Part shown: one piece after another, positions 13,825 through 27,300 of the stretch | Layout of the letters: each line of letters begins with the position of its first letter | Position numbering within the stretch: position 1 is the first letter of the stretch | From: Lampris incognitus | Taxonomy: Eukaryota > Chordata > Actinopteri > Lampriformes > Lampridae | Length of the DNA: 64,000 bases | NCBI RefSeq assembly: GCF_029633865.1 | Contig: NC_079211.1 | Location: 149,639,901 to 149,703,900, forward strand | Reading direction: 5' to 3' | Notes under the pieces: generated by a model | What the model saw: the letters and a program-made list of their open reading frames with translations, nothing else | Databases searched by the model: none | What the model was told of the DNA's origin: nothing | Made by a program: the position numbers and the translations under genes

Positions 13825-16800
13825 TCACACCTAGGGACAATTTAGTACAGCCGATTCACCTGACCTACATGTCTTTGGACTATCCCGGGGCTCAAACCCA
13901 GAACCTTCTTGGTGTGAGGCGACCGCGCTAACCACTGCGCCACCATGCTGCCCCACACTAAAATCCCTAATATATTTTTCCATCAGAAAAAAATAATTCT
14001 CCACAAATGAGATGTGTGTTTCACAAAGGGTCAAGTCCCCTACTGCTTTCGCTCAAGACAAATGCTGTCTTACGGCAGCACTCTCCAGTTTTGAAGCAGT
14101 AATTTCGTCACAAGAGCAAGGTCGTTAATAAATCAGGGTTTCAAAATTCATATGCATCCTATCAAATGATAGCATTTAACTCATGGCAAGAAATTGTTCT
14201 CAAAGTCAATGAAAGACCTTAATTGAGAAGACTGGTTTTTTTTGGTTTTTTCAAATGGAAAAAAAAGAATGGGGTATGCGGCAAAAAAAACCCCAAAACC
14301 ATCTGCTATCTTGTGGTTACCATATGTTACTACAAACTAACAGACTGGGACACTATGCATACTGTAGAAGACTGCCGCCCCCCACAGAGGTGTAGCACAA
14401 AATTCTGGCCCCTATACATAAGCAGTCTCTGTGGGCCCCTTTCCTCTTTTGTCTCTCACGCATCACTTTTTTGAGTTCTAGCGTACTGTATATTATTTAC
14501 AATCACAGAACATTAATCTATTTTAACCCGACTTAACGCAGCATCAGCAGTCACTCGCGACAGGACTAGATGAGCTGCATTGAGAGATGCTCATAAGGGA
14601 CGGACTAAACCATTTTGCACCTTTTGTAAGGGGTGAGGGGGGCCTCAGAGAGCCTCCACTATTTTATTTATGTCCCTCAACCAATGTACTAAGCCTATTT
14701 TAACTTAAGTTATGACACTAATTAGTTCTACATAAAAATCTGTGAACCAAAACAAACTTTTAATTCCAGGCTCCCAGAGCCCCCCCCCCTCACTTCTGGG
14801 ACCTAGAAGGCCCTTCCCCTTTTTCCCCCCACGACCCTGAACTGGACTGAGCAGGTACAGACGATGGATGGACTTGACAGACTTGTAGTTATGAATATTC
14901 CCAGCAGAGGGCGGTCAACCTCTGGGAATGCTCTACTCATATCCAACCCACTTCACACAGCCATCTGTTCACTTTTGTACACTTAAACAAATAGCAGCAG
15001 AGCGAAAGACCGCCGCCATATAAAAGTAAGCGACGAAGACTGGACGTTTTGATAACGCCAGGGCTCCTGGATCCCACAGAGCAGGGAGACTTGGCGTGCT
15101 GTCATACCACTTTCTGCAGGATCATCCACCAGCTCTTCTCTCCCCGAGACGGTCTGCGTGCGTTCTCTCCTGAGGGCTTTGATCTGAGGGAGAAAACAGC
15201 ACATTGAAGAGAAGAAATGCAGCCATCTCCATGAGGATTTGGCCGGTGCTGGACCGTTTGATGTTTTGGCTCTGAAATCCTGCAGCCCGTTTTGTACACA
15301 AGCTCTGGGTTCAGAGTCAAAATGTATCTGGACGGGTTGCAATCATATTCAACCAAGTAGTTATTCTTAGTTTTTGGTGAAATTGTGCAGTGACTTCCAG
15401 TTCCAAAAAATCCCCAGATACTGCATATAATAATAGGTTCTGTTTCAAACTTTCTTATATTTTGTCTGTGTGTCTAAAAGAATCCAGCTGTGTGGCTTTT
15501 AATTAGCATGAGGAAATGTCCCATATGTTAACAACATAAAACAACAATCCAACTGGTTTCTGACTGAAGAGTTCAGTTTTGAACCATTGTGTTGCTGCAG
15601 CAGAAATACAGGGTGATGAGACTTGATGTTAATTAATTCCCTAAACGAGCTCTATGGCAAAATGGACTAGAATGGAATGAGGAAGAATAAGGAAATGGAA
15701 GAGAGGTGAAGAAGAGTGCAGACAGGGTGGAGAAGAGTGTCAGGAGTGATTTGTGAGAGAAGGGTACCAGCAAGAGTTAAAGGGAAGGTTTACAAGATGG
15801 TAGTGAGACCAGCTATGTTGTATGGTTTGGAGACAGTGGCACTGATGAAAAGACAGGAGGTGGAACTGGAGGTGGCTGAGATGAAGATGATAAGATTTTC
15901 ACTGGGAGTGATGAAGAAGGACAGGATTAGGAACAAGTATATTAGAGGGACAGCTCAGGTTGGACGGTTTGGAGACAAAGCAAGAGAGACAAGATTGAGA
16001 TGGTTTGGACATGTGTGGAGGAGAGATGCTGGGTATATTGGGAGAAGGATGCTGAATATGGAGCTGCCAGGGAAGAGGAGAAGAGGAAGGCCAAAGAGGA
16101 GGTTTATGGATGTGGTGAGTAGGGATGGGCATGATTAATCGATAATCGATAATTGATCGTTAGGAAATTAGTCGATCACGTGGATTTGTTTATCGATCAA
16201 CGTCCATATCACACAGAGGTTGAATTAATGAATCTCACTCCGTGGCAGCAATGTTGAAAGAATGAATTTCACTGCCTGGCAGTAATGAGACCTCTTAACC
16301 AGGCGGGGGTGCAATTTTTATATCTGGAGACTGAAAACTGAGCTAGTACCAACCGGCTACCACATTGGAAAAATAGCCTTCAACATGAAGCGCGTAAAGC
16401 GAAGTGTGGCTAGCGCAGCCACCGGAGCCGCAGCCGCGCCGGCATCTTGCCATGGCACTACTTTTCGGGGAGCAGTACTGCACTCCACGTGACATTGGCA
16501 TCGAAGTAGTTCAGAACTTTCTGAGGGAGACTCCCCCACCCCTGAATTGCAGCCCCACAGGCTGGTGGAAACTGAATGGAGGGAGGTTCCCCAGGCTGGC
16601 GAAGTTAGCGCGAAAATACCTCTGCATCCCCGCAACTTCGGTCCCTTCGGACTCGGAGCGAGTGTTTTCAGCGGCTGGACTGACGGTCACTAGGCTGCGT
16701 TCATTCACGTCTCACCCCTGAGCATGTCAACATGCTCATCTTCCTGAACAAGAGTGGACTGTGGACAGTTATCCTTTCTGTGAGTAACAGTTATTTATTT

Positions 16801-19800
16801 TATTTTATCTCTCTCAGCTGGAGGCCTGTTGGAGTCGTTCAAAGTTACATTTTGCGAAAAACTGTCAGCGCTAAGTAGGCCTAATGTTTTTATTTTATTT
16901 TTTAATTTGCATATTTTATACATAGCCTACATATAATTTATATTTTCTCAAAGAGGCTCAATAGTGTTTAAGAGCGCAGCAGCATTGGCTCTTTAATTTG
17001 AGAAGAGATTTGACTGGGCCGGGCTCGTGGCTGCCTTTTTTATGCGTCGTGATGGAATGTGATATGCTGGTTTTTTACAATTAAACAGTTAAACTTTAAC
17101 TACCTTGTTTAAAAGCATTGTGGTTGTACTATAAGTTAACTATAAGTTAACTCCTTTGATTAATAAAGATTTAATTGAGGAAAAACACGCTTTCTTTGGT
17201 ATTTTTTCATTAAAAGTAATTAACAATTAATCGATAATTGATCGTTAATTTTCGCGATGATCGATCAAGGAAATTTGATCATTTGCCCATCCCTAGTGGT
17301 GAGGGAGGACGTGCAGGTGGCTGGTGTGACAGAGGAAGATGCAGAGGACAGGAAGAGATGGAAACGGATGATCCGCTTTGGTGACCCCTAATGCAGGGGT
17401 GGGCAGTCTTATCCAGAAAGGGCCAGTGTGGGTGCAGCAAGCAGTTACACACCTGATCCCATGAATCAACCAGTAGTCTTTGCTGAGGGACTTGATTAGG
17501 AGACACAGGTGTGTAACTGCTTGGTTGGAACAAAGACCTGTACCCACACCAGCCCTTTCTGGATAAGATTGCCCAGCCTGGTGGCCTAATGGGAGCAGCC
17601 GAAAGTAGTAGCATCAGTAGTAGATTAGCAGTAGTAATATTAGCAGTGGCACCAGTTTTAGTAGAATTAATAACAGTGGTAGTAGTAGTACCAGTAGTAC
17701 TAGTAGTACTAGCAATAGTCAAAGTAGCAGTAATAGTAACAGTAGTAGTAATAGTAATAGCAGTAGTAGCAGCAGTAGTAACAGTAGCACTAGTTGTAGT
17801 GCTATTACTTTTATTATTTGCAGTAGCAGCAGTAGTAGTAGCAGTAGTAGTAGTATAGTAGTTGTAATAGTGGTAGAATTAGTAGTTGTAGCAATAGTAC
17901 TTGTACTAGTGATAGTAGCAATTGCTATTGTGTTGTTATTGAATAACAATAGGAGAAGACGGCTGTTGTAATTACTAAGGCTCTACAGTATGAAGGTTGG
18001 TGGTGGTTCAAGGCTCAATCTAAAACTCAAAAACCTTGTTCACTAAGTTTCATTTATCTCAAAATACTGACTCAATACTGCCTATCAGAGTATCGATAAC
18101 ACAGTACATCAGAACCTGTGCTGCATGGTGTTCACCGAATATCCTCAAACAGTTTGAAATGCACAGTAAGAACTGTTCAGTGGAACAGACAATGGTCTTA
18201 GTTTGGCGAGTACACTCCAGGCCCAGTATGCGATTTGACCAAATATTATAAAAAGTGTTCTACATTAAAACTGCTGATAGCCACTTTTACTAGACGGGGG
18301 GGGGGGGGGAAATCTATTAGGGCCATGGACAAAATGGCAGATCAAGCCTGCAATTGTTCTCTGCCATAATTATCATCATCAATCAATCAATCATCACAAT
18401 CATCATCATCATTATCATCATCAGCAGCAGCAGCAGTAGAAGTCTGCAAGCCCGCTGGGCCCCAATAGGTCCCGACACACTGAGTCAATTCGGGCCAGGT
18501 TCGGGCCTTTTTTTTTTTTATTGAGCAGGCTTGGGTCAGACTCGGGCTTATTTAACTTCCCATATACATGCAGAGTATACATGGGCCACTGTATGAAATA
18601 TTATATTGATTGTAACATAAATATTATACATACGCATGTACACGTGCTTTACACGTGACAGTTACCATGCCGTGTGTGTGTGCGTTTGCGTGCATCAGCG
18701 AGAGCGCGCATCACAGAGCTTAAAGTGATATTGGTGTCAGTCTCAGGTTGGGCTGAAAAATTGCAGATTTTGTCAGGCCAGGCTAGGGCTGGAGTTCTTG
18801 ACCCGTGCAGGGCTCTAAGCAGCAGCGGCAGCGGGAGCACTGACCTCTTTGATGAAGCCTTCATCTCGGAGCCTCCCTCGGAGGAGCCGGATGTCATCGT
18901 GTCGGCTCTGATCGGAGCTCCACGGGTTCTGTCGGACAGTCAGAGTCAGGTTCTCTGTGTCGTGGCAGAACCTCAACAAATGGAACCGGTCTACCCACAC
19001 CTGTGACAGACCTGCCGGTGGCGTGGCCAATGGGTTGGGAGGGCTGAAGCAGACAGGTGAGTTTGATCAACAAATATTTCCTTATTTATTGTTTAATCAT
19101 CCAAATGCTCTTGTTCCATATTGATTCACAAACTTGTTCAGTCACGTTTTATAAAGACTATCTGTAAATACTGACTAATAAATGAGTAATCGACTCTTAA
19201 ATGATCGTGTATCACACTTGTTAATATTAGCAAATGGCTTCGAAAGATTTGTAATCCTCTTATAATTGCTAAACAACTGTTAACAATAGAAATTAAACTA
19301 GAATTTAGATATGACATTTCTGAAGATGAAGGTTAAGTTCAGACCTAAATGGTTCAGGTCAGAACAAATATTGTGGTCCTGGTAAGTGCTATTTAGAAGA
19401 GGTTTTCATTTTTATTTAACCTTTATTTAGACAGGTAACCTCACTGAGACACGGTGTCTCATTCTCAAGCGAGACCTGATCAAGACGAGGTTAAAGGTCT
19501 TCTTCCTTGGTTTCCAGGGTTGTATCTGTGCCCTACTTACCTCAGACAAACTCGTGGATATAATTTTTATGACCTTGCATGTAGTTTGAAAGTACACTGA
19601 ACGGTGAGTTTGGCCTAGTTTAGCTCAACTGTTAAGATTAACAGGATTATTAGCAGCTCCTCTCAAAATAAGGGAAATACACCTTCTCTCAAGCTGACAT
19701 TTAATACTTTTTACTCGTTGGCCTAGCGTCGACAATTTTTCTTAACCAATGTTTTCATGAGGACACGCCAAATCCTGAAAATTAGATTATAGTTTTGAGC

Positions 19801-22800
19801 TACTTTTCTCATCTCATTTCATCATCGGCCGCTTCTCCGGGGTCGGGTTTCATTACTTTCCTGTAATATGCATATCCGTCTTCGTCTACAGCGGAAGAAG
19901 ACATAAAAACGTCATTCTTTTAGGATGTGTGGGTCCTTGTGAAAATGTTGATTAAGAGAGATTGTTAATGCTATTTCTGTTGGTCTATTTCTGTTGGTAT
20001 TTACGATGCACATGGATGTGTGTGTTATTATAGGCTGGTTTGTTGATACGTGACCCTCACATCTGATGTCTTACTTGTACCGAGAAATTATTGTGCTCAT
20101 CTGTATGTGATGGGTAACTTTAAGTGTTGTTGATGAGGACTCAATCCCTTCTAGGCAGGCTGGCGTGCTGTTTTTGATTTAATGCTATGCATTTGTGTTT
20201 ACAGGCTGTTTTGCTATTTGACATATCCGTGTCTTATTTGTGCTGAGAAACTACACAGAGTATACTGTGCTCTGCTTTAGTTGGGCATATTGTAGCATAC
20301 TGTGATGTTTGGTTTTGATCCCCGTGTGGAGGTTTCATGTGGTCATTAACTGATCATGTTATTCATTCATTCATTCATTCATTCATTCATTCATTCATTC
20401 ATTCATTTATCTTCAGCCGCTTCTCCGGAGTCGGGTCGCAGTGGCAGCAAGCTAAGTAGGACATTCCAGACATCCCTCTCCCCAGCAACACCCTCCAGCT
20501 CCTCCTGGGGGATCCCAAAGCGTTCCCAGGCCAGACTGGACATGTAGTCCCTCCAGTGAGTTCTGGGTCTCCTCCCAGTTGGATGTGCCTGGAAAACCTC
20601 CAAAGGAAGGCGCCCAGGAGGCATCCTAATCAGACGCCCGAACCACCTCAACTGGCTCCTTTCAATGCAAAGGAGCAGTGGCTCTACTCCGAGCTCCCTC
20701 CTGATGTCTGAGCTCCTCACCCTATCTCTAAGGCTGAGCCCAGACACCCTACGGAGGAAACTCATTTCAGCCGCTTGTATCCACGATCTCACCCTTTCGG
20801 TCACGACCCAAAGCTCATGACCCTAGGTGAGGGTTGGAATGAAGATTGACTGGTAAATTGAGAGCTTTGCCTTCCGGCTCAGCTCCCTCTTCACCACAAC
20901 AGTCCGGTACAACGTCCACATTACTGCTGATGCTGCACCAATCCACCTGTCAATCTCCCGGTCCCTCCTACCCTCACTCGTGAACAAGACCCCGAGATAC
21001 TTGACCTCCTTCACTTGAGGCAACAACTCATCCCCAACCTGGAGGGCGCAATCCACAATTTTCCGGTAGAGAACCATGGCCTCAGACTTGGAAGTGCTGA
21101 CTCTCATCCCGGCCATTTCACACTCCGCTGCAAACCGCCCCAGTGCGCGCTGGAGGTCGCGTTCTGGTGAATGATTATGTTATATGAGTAGTATTGTTTC
21201 TGATGTGTGTGTCAGCCCTGTGATGGTCTGGCGGCCAGTCCAGGGTGTTTCCCTGCCTGCCGCCCAATGACTGCTGGGATAGGCTCCAGCATCCCTGCGA
21301 CTCTGAGAGCAGGATAAGCGGTTTGGATAATGAATGAATGATTGTTAATGCTAAGCTAACAAGTAAAACGTATCAACAATTGGCTTCAGAGAAGGCATAT
21401 TTCCCTTTTTTGAAAGAAGATGCTAATCACCCCAGTAGATGCCCACTAACTGAGCTAAGCTAGGCTAAACTCACCGTTCAACGTACCTTCAAACTGTACA
21501 AACAGACATAAAAAGATGTCAACCAGTTTGTCTGCCTCTATGTTAGTGACACACAGTAGAAACTACCCCTTTAAGTGTAGATTCAAAAAAGGAAGACGCT
21601 GCTAGATAGATTTCATGTTAATAATAAATAATAAGACGGTTATTCATATCTTTAAACAGTCTGCTAATGTTAAAGGGTGTGTTGTAGAAGCCTGGAAGTG
21701 CTTTATTGCTCAATTATTAATCACTATTTACAGCTACTCATTACAAAGTGTTACCAGCATTGCTTATAATGACGGACAGATCAAAAGCTTCTCAATCTAC
21801 CTACGTATTACGACGAAATAACTTCTCCGTAAAACTTCTGTCAATCCCCGCACAACATTCAAAGTCTTGTTCTTTCTTTTCGTGCAAGTAATTGTAAGCT
21901 CATAAAGCCCAAGATTTATGGATCCCAAACTGAGCCCAACCGGTTGGACACAAAACATTCCTGAGTGTTAGCGTCAGTAATAACAGGTGTTTATAGTTTT
22001 ATGATTTGAGCATAAACCTTACTTCTGAAAGTGCAACATCTGAGAAATGTGAAAAATTTCAATTATCTAGGACAATAGTACAGCTTTTCTTTTTCTTTCT
22101 TTTTTTTGTCAGTGTTTTTCAAGTATGTGTGTATCTCACTGTGTAAGCAGCTCCAGCAGCTCGGTGTTGGCGGCGGTCTGGGCGAGCTGCAGTGGGGTGA
22201 TACCCTCCTCGTTGGGCAGACTGACCGCCATCAGACCACCCGGTTGACACAGCAGCAACTCTGCAAGGCGACAAAAACCCCAACGGACTGCAAGGTGGAG
22301 GGGAGACTCCCTGGGACTGTAGTCTGGAGAGAGAGAGAGAGAAAGAGAGAATCAGAATCGGATCAGAATAATGTTTATTGGCCATGTAGCTTTGCACATA
22401 CGTGGAATTTGACTCTGGTTTCGTGGCTCTCTCAGTGAGAGAAGAGAGAGACACGTGCGCACACACACACACACACAGAAACAGACAGAGAGAGAGACAA
22501 AGACGGAGACAGACACAAAGAGAGAGCTCTCCACCTGTCTCTCTCTCACACAGGTGGAGGGAAAACTCACTGGAAGCATACACTATAGCAGAAGTAGGCA
22601 ACCTATGACACGCGTGCCAACAGTGGCACACAAGGCCATTAACATGGGCACGTGGAGCAATTCAATAAAAATGTTTTTTAATATATTTTTTTGAGGAATA
22701 TTTTTAATATAAAATGTTGCCTAATGGTAAACTAACTGAACAATTTAAAATAATACCGAAATAATTATCCATCCATCCATCCATTATCCGAACCGCTTTT

Positions 22801-22890
22801 CCTGCTCTCAGGGTTGCAGCGATGCTGGAGCTATCCCAGCAGTCATTGGGCGGCAGGCGGGGAGGCACCCTGGACAGGCCATCACACAGG

Positions 22891-22984
<94 letters not shown>

Positions 22985-24332
22985 TCATACCTAGGGAATA
23001 TTTAATACGGCCGATTCACCTGACCCACGTCTTTGGACTGTGGGAGGAAACCAAAGCACCCGGAGGAAACCCACGCAGACACAGAGAGAACATGCAAACT
23101 CCGGGTCAACCCCCAAGGTAGGACCACCCCAGGGCTCGAACCCAGAACCTTCTTGCTGTGAGGTGACGGTGCTACCCACTGCGCCACCTTGCTGCCCAAA
23201 TAAATAAATAGTTTGTCACAGCAAGAGAGTGCACACAGTTGACGTGGTCTATCATGCCCCTCCTCCCCCTCCCTCTGATCTCGAGTGTAGCATGTTGCTT
23301 CATGTAAAGAACAACTAACGATGGCAGAAGCAAAAAAAAAAAAAGTAGGTTGTCTAATATTTGCCTCATTCAGCCATCTTGGACAAACCAATAGGGATTT
23401 ATTTCGCCTAAGGAGCAAGCTATGTGCACTCTCTGCTGCGAAGATTTTGTGTCGAACTTCATGTGTAAAACGTCATTTTGAAACAAGGTACGAGGAAAAC
23501 GCCAAAGATAAGGCTGATAAATCTCAACCCATCAAGAGGGCAGTGGCCCAGTACGGGAAGCAAAACAGCGTGTTTACAACCCGATGTGCTGCCCAAAACC
23601 AAGCTGCAGAGGGCAGCTATGAAGTGCACTGCTAAACACTGGAAGCCATTCTCTGATGGAGAGCAAAAAAGGAGGCTTTCCTCAGCAGAAATGCCAATTT
23701 CTGTGAGAAATGTAGAGAAGTGCATTACAGACATGGCTGAAAACATAAGACACCAGCAAAGTCTTGCATTGAAAGATGCGTCGGCTAACGTTGCCTACCA
23801 ACAGGGGGATCGCCGGTTCGAATCCCCGTGTTATCGCCGGCTTGGTCGGGCGTCCCTACAGACACAAGTGGCTGTATCTGCGGGCGGGCAGCCAGGTGTG
23901 GGTATGTGTCCTGGTTGCTGCACTAACGCCTCCTCTGGTCGGTCGGGGTGCGTGTTCGGGGGGAAACTGAGGGGAACGGCGTGATCCTCCCATGCGTTAC
24001 ATCCCCCTGCTGAAACTCCTCACTGTCGGGTGAAAAGAAGCGGTTGGTGACTCCACATATATTGGAGGAGGCATGTGGTAGTCTGCAGCCCTCCTGGATC
24101 GGCAGAGGGGTGACTAGGACGGCTCAGAAGAGTGGGGTAATTGGCCAAGTACAACTGGGGAGAAAAAGGGGCAAAAAAAAAGAAAGAAAAGAAAAACAAA
24201 GATGTGTCGGTATTCAGCATAGCTCTTGATGAGAGTGTGGATGTAAATGACGGTCTACGTCTAGCAGTGGTTACCAGATGTTGCGCCAAACAAGGGTTGC
24301 GCTAAATCGGTAACTACTACTACTACTACTAC

Positions 24333-24369
<37 letters not shown>

Positions 24370-27300
24370 TATCTATGTGGCGCAGTGGTTAGCAAGAGGG
24401 TGCTGGGTTTGAACCCTGGGGTTGCAACCTTGGGGGGGGGGGGTCATCCCAGGTCATCCCCTGTATGGAGTCTGCATGTTCTCCCTGTGTCTGCGGTGGG
24501 TTTTATCCAGGTGTTCTGGTTTCCCCCACCATAAAAAAGACATGCAAGTTAGGGTTAATACTCCTTCCTGTCTGTGCCCTTGACCGAGGCATGACAAGAA
24601 GAACTGGAGTTGGTCCCTGGGCGCTGCACAGCAGCTGCCCACTGCTCCTAACTACACAGCTAGGATGGGTTAAATGCAGAGTGAAATTTCCCTACGGGGA
24701 TCATTAGTGTACATCATATCAAATATCAAACTGCTACTACTACTACTACTACTGTCGGCTGCTCCCGTTAGGGGTCGCCACAGCAGATCATCCGTGTCCA
24801 TCTCTTCCTGTCCTCTGCATCTTCCTGTCACATCAGCCACCTGCATGTCCCCCCCTCACCACATCCATAAACCTCCTCTTTGGCCTTCCTCTTTTCCTCT
24901 CCCCTGGCAGCTCCGTATTCAGCATCCTTCTCCCAGTATACCCAGCATCTCTCCTCCACATGGCCAAACCATTTCAATCTTGTCTCGCTTACTTTGTCTC
25001 CAAACCATCCAACCTGAGCGGTCCCTCTAATATACTAATTCCTAATCCTGTCCCTCTTCCTCACTCCCAATGAAAATCTTAGCATCTTCAACTCTGCCAC
25101 CTCCAGCTCCTAAATCAGAAAGACTTAATTTCTGTGCCCTAGGAATTTTCATACATTTGTGGCATAGGACATCCAAAAGGTTGCCGACCCCTACTCTATT
25201 GAGATAGAATGATAGCTAGCTTGCCAGACACAGACAGACAGAGACAGAGAGCAGGGTTGTGAGAAAACAGATTGTACTCTAGAAAGAGAAGGGAAGAGAA
25301 GGGAGAGAGAGGAAAGGGGGAGGTGTTCATACAATGGATAGATATGCTGATTTAATTATAGGCAGATAACACTGAGCCTCGCAGTGAGATCTGAGGAAGC
25401 TGCTGAATGGAAGAAGGAGATAAGATTATCGATCAGGAATGGAAGAGAGAAGAGAGAATGAACAGAGGAGAGTAAAAAGGAAAGAACTTGTGTTGAAAAC
25501 TAGTTTCTCTCGTTAATTAACCTCAATAACACCAACTGATCACTTCTAGTTTGTCCCCGTTTCGTGTCCTCTCCCGGCAGCAGATACCTCGGCTCCACTG
25601 ACCCACTTAATAACGCCATCAGAGACTTCCAACAGCCGACAGCCTCTCATTTCTGAGTCATTCGAAGTGGCTGAACAAGGTCTGAATCCCGGTTAACAAT
25701 GACCAGCACTAATATAACCAGAGTCATGCTAATGCAGACATGAAGCAGTGTAAGGGGAGTATAAATCTGCTATTGAATCCTAAGGCAACTCAGAAGACGG
25801 TAGACACCGACCGTCAAAACAGAAAGCAAGCGGGCGTTTGATAATTCCAGCTTTAGGGCGACGTCATAGGCAACGTTATCCAATTACATCACTTAACCAC
25901 AGACATTCATAGGGAGACGCTGCGATGAAACAGACTGCCATAACTATATTAAACTAAAATTGGATTTGTCATTTGTGCAACGAGCCACATCCACTCTACA
26001 CACAAACGGTGGCATCCCATAAACAATGATTGGCATGCAAATCACACACGCACATAAACACACACACACACCACGCACTCACGCACCACAACCACACACA
26101 CACACTACACACTCACGCACCGCAACCACACACACCTCAAATTGATTTAACCTCTGTCTATATAACCCGGGGCTCAGTCCAGATGGGCAAACTTTATTAA
26201 CTGGATAACACGCTGGTTAATTGGCACTGATGAATTTAACGGAGGCCCACGGACCACAGTCCACGGTCACTTCCGATCTCAGACCAGCGAGCGTGCAAAA
26301 TAGAAATGAAATGATGGGGAGGAAGGAAAGGACTGGGGGGTGGGGGTTGAAAAGTTCACCTTCCTTGGAAACAAGCAGGTCCAATTTTCCAGTGCTGCTA
26401 CTGACAATTGAGGCTGCCACAATACCTTTCAAATCAGGAATCAGGAACACTTTATTTGGCATTTCACCTCATGTACTTGCGCACATGAAGTGAAATGAAA
26501 TGCCGTTTCCCCCAGCCCACAGCAGTACAACATACAGACAAAAACACATTCAAGAACTAGAAGAAGACACACATTCAAACTAACACATATATCCAAACCA
26601 CATAAAAAAAGACACTGTCCAAGGCCAGTTGCTTGTTAAACGCCAGCCAGAATGACTGTCGGAACTGCCGGTCTGCATGGGCTAGCAGTTAGCCTAGCCT
26701 GCTCCAATTATGTGTCCTGTCAGACCGCCCTCTGTGTTTCCTCCTCGGGTGCAGCTCCAGGCAGGACCGTGGTCCTTGGGCTCACTGAATGCAGCAGACC
26801 AGGCTCCCCCAGCTGATCCAGTGCCAGCTCTTCCGGTCAGACACCCTTGACACACCTCCCCGCACTCCACACGACGACATCAAAAACACCAGTCAACGCC
26901 AGGTGAGGCCGCCGCCAGACCACCCTCGGTGTTATCGGAACTGCCGGTCTGCATGGGCTAGCAGTTAGCTTAGCCTGCCCTGCTTCTGCCTCCTTGGGTG
27001 CAGCTCCGGGCAAGGCCGCGGTCCCTGGGCCCACAGTGCAGCAGACCAAGCTCTCCTAGCCAATCCAGCACCAGCTCTACCAGCCAACAAACGAAGACAA
27101 AAATTTAGACGCAGATGTGGACAAAGACACTGCATGGACGGTACTGGGTGAGGCTGCCGCGAATGTGAATTCGCACAGCCATCTTCCCACACTGGAGATT
27201 TACCTTGGTTCACACATTCCTCTCCAGCCGTTGCGTCATCTCATTTACTTTGGTTAATCACAAAGCATGAACGTAATGAGCAACACCCCCTCTGGACCAA

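Larger units (their letters stand above)
22586..25188 (+). mobile_element. Composite hAT element, copy 1, with four insertions
   Basis: Left end AGTAGGCAACCTATGACACG and right end (inward) GGGGTCGGCAACCTTTTGGA form degenerate inverted ends. The inner sequence encodes a ZBED-like hAT transposase remnant. Later insertions are SINE B (22768-23198), SINE A (23785-24197), a SINE-like unit (24367-24720) and an RTE 3' end (24733-25112). A related, reverse-oriented copy spans about 27808-31205. Confidence 0.65.

Noticed and set aside
17589-17949. Valine/isoleucine-rich plus frame and leucine-rich minus frame, resembling membrane proteins
   Set aside because: Artefact of the AGT/AGC trinucleotide repeat.
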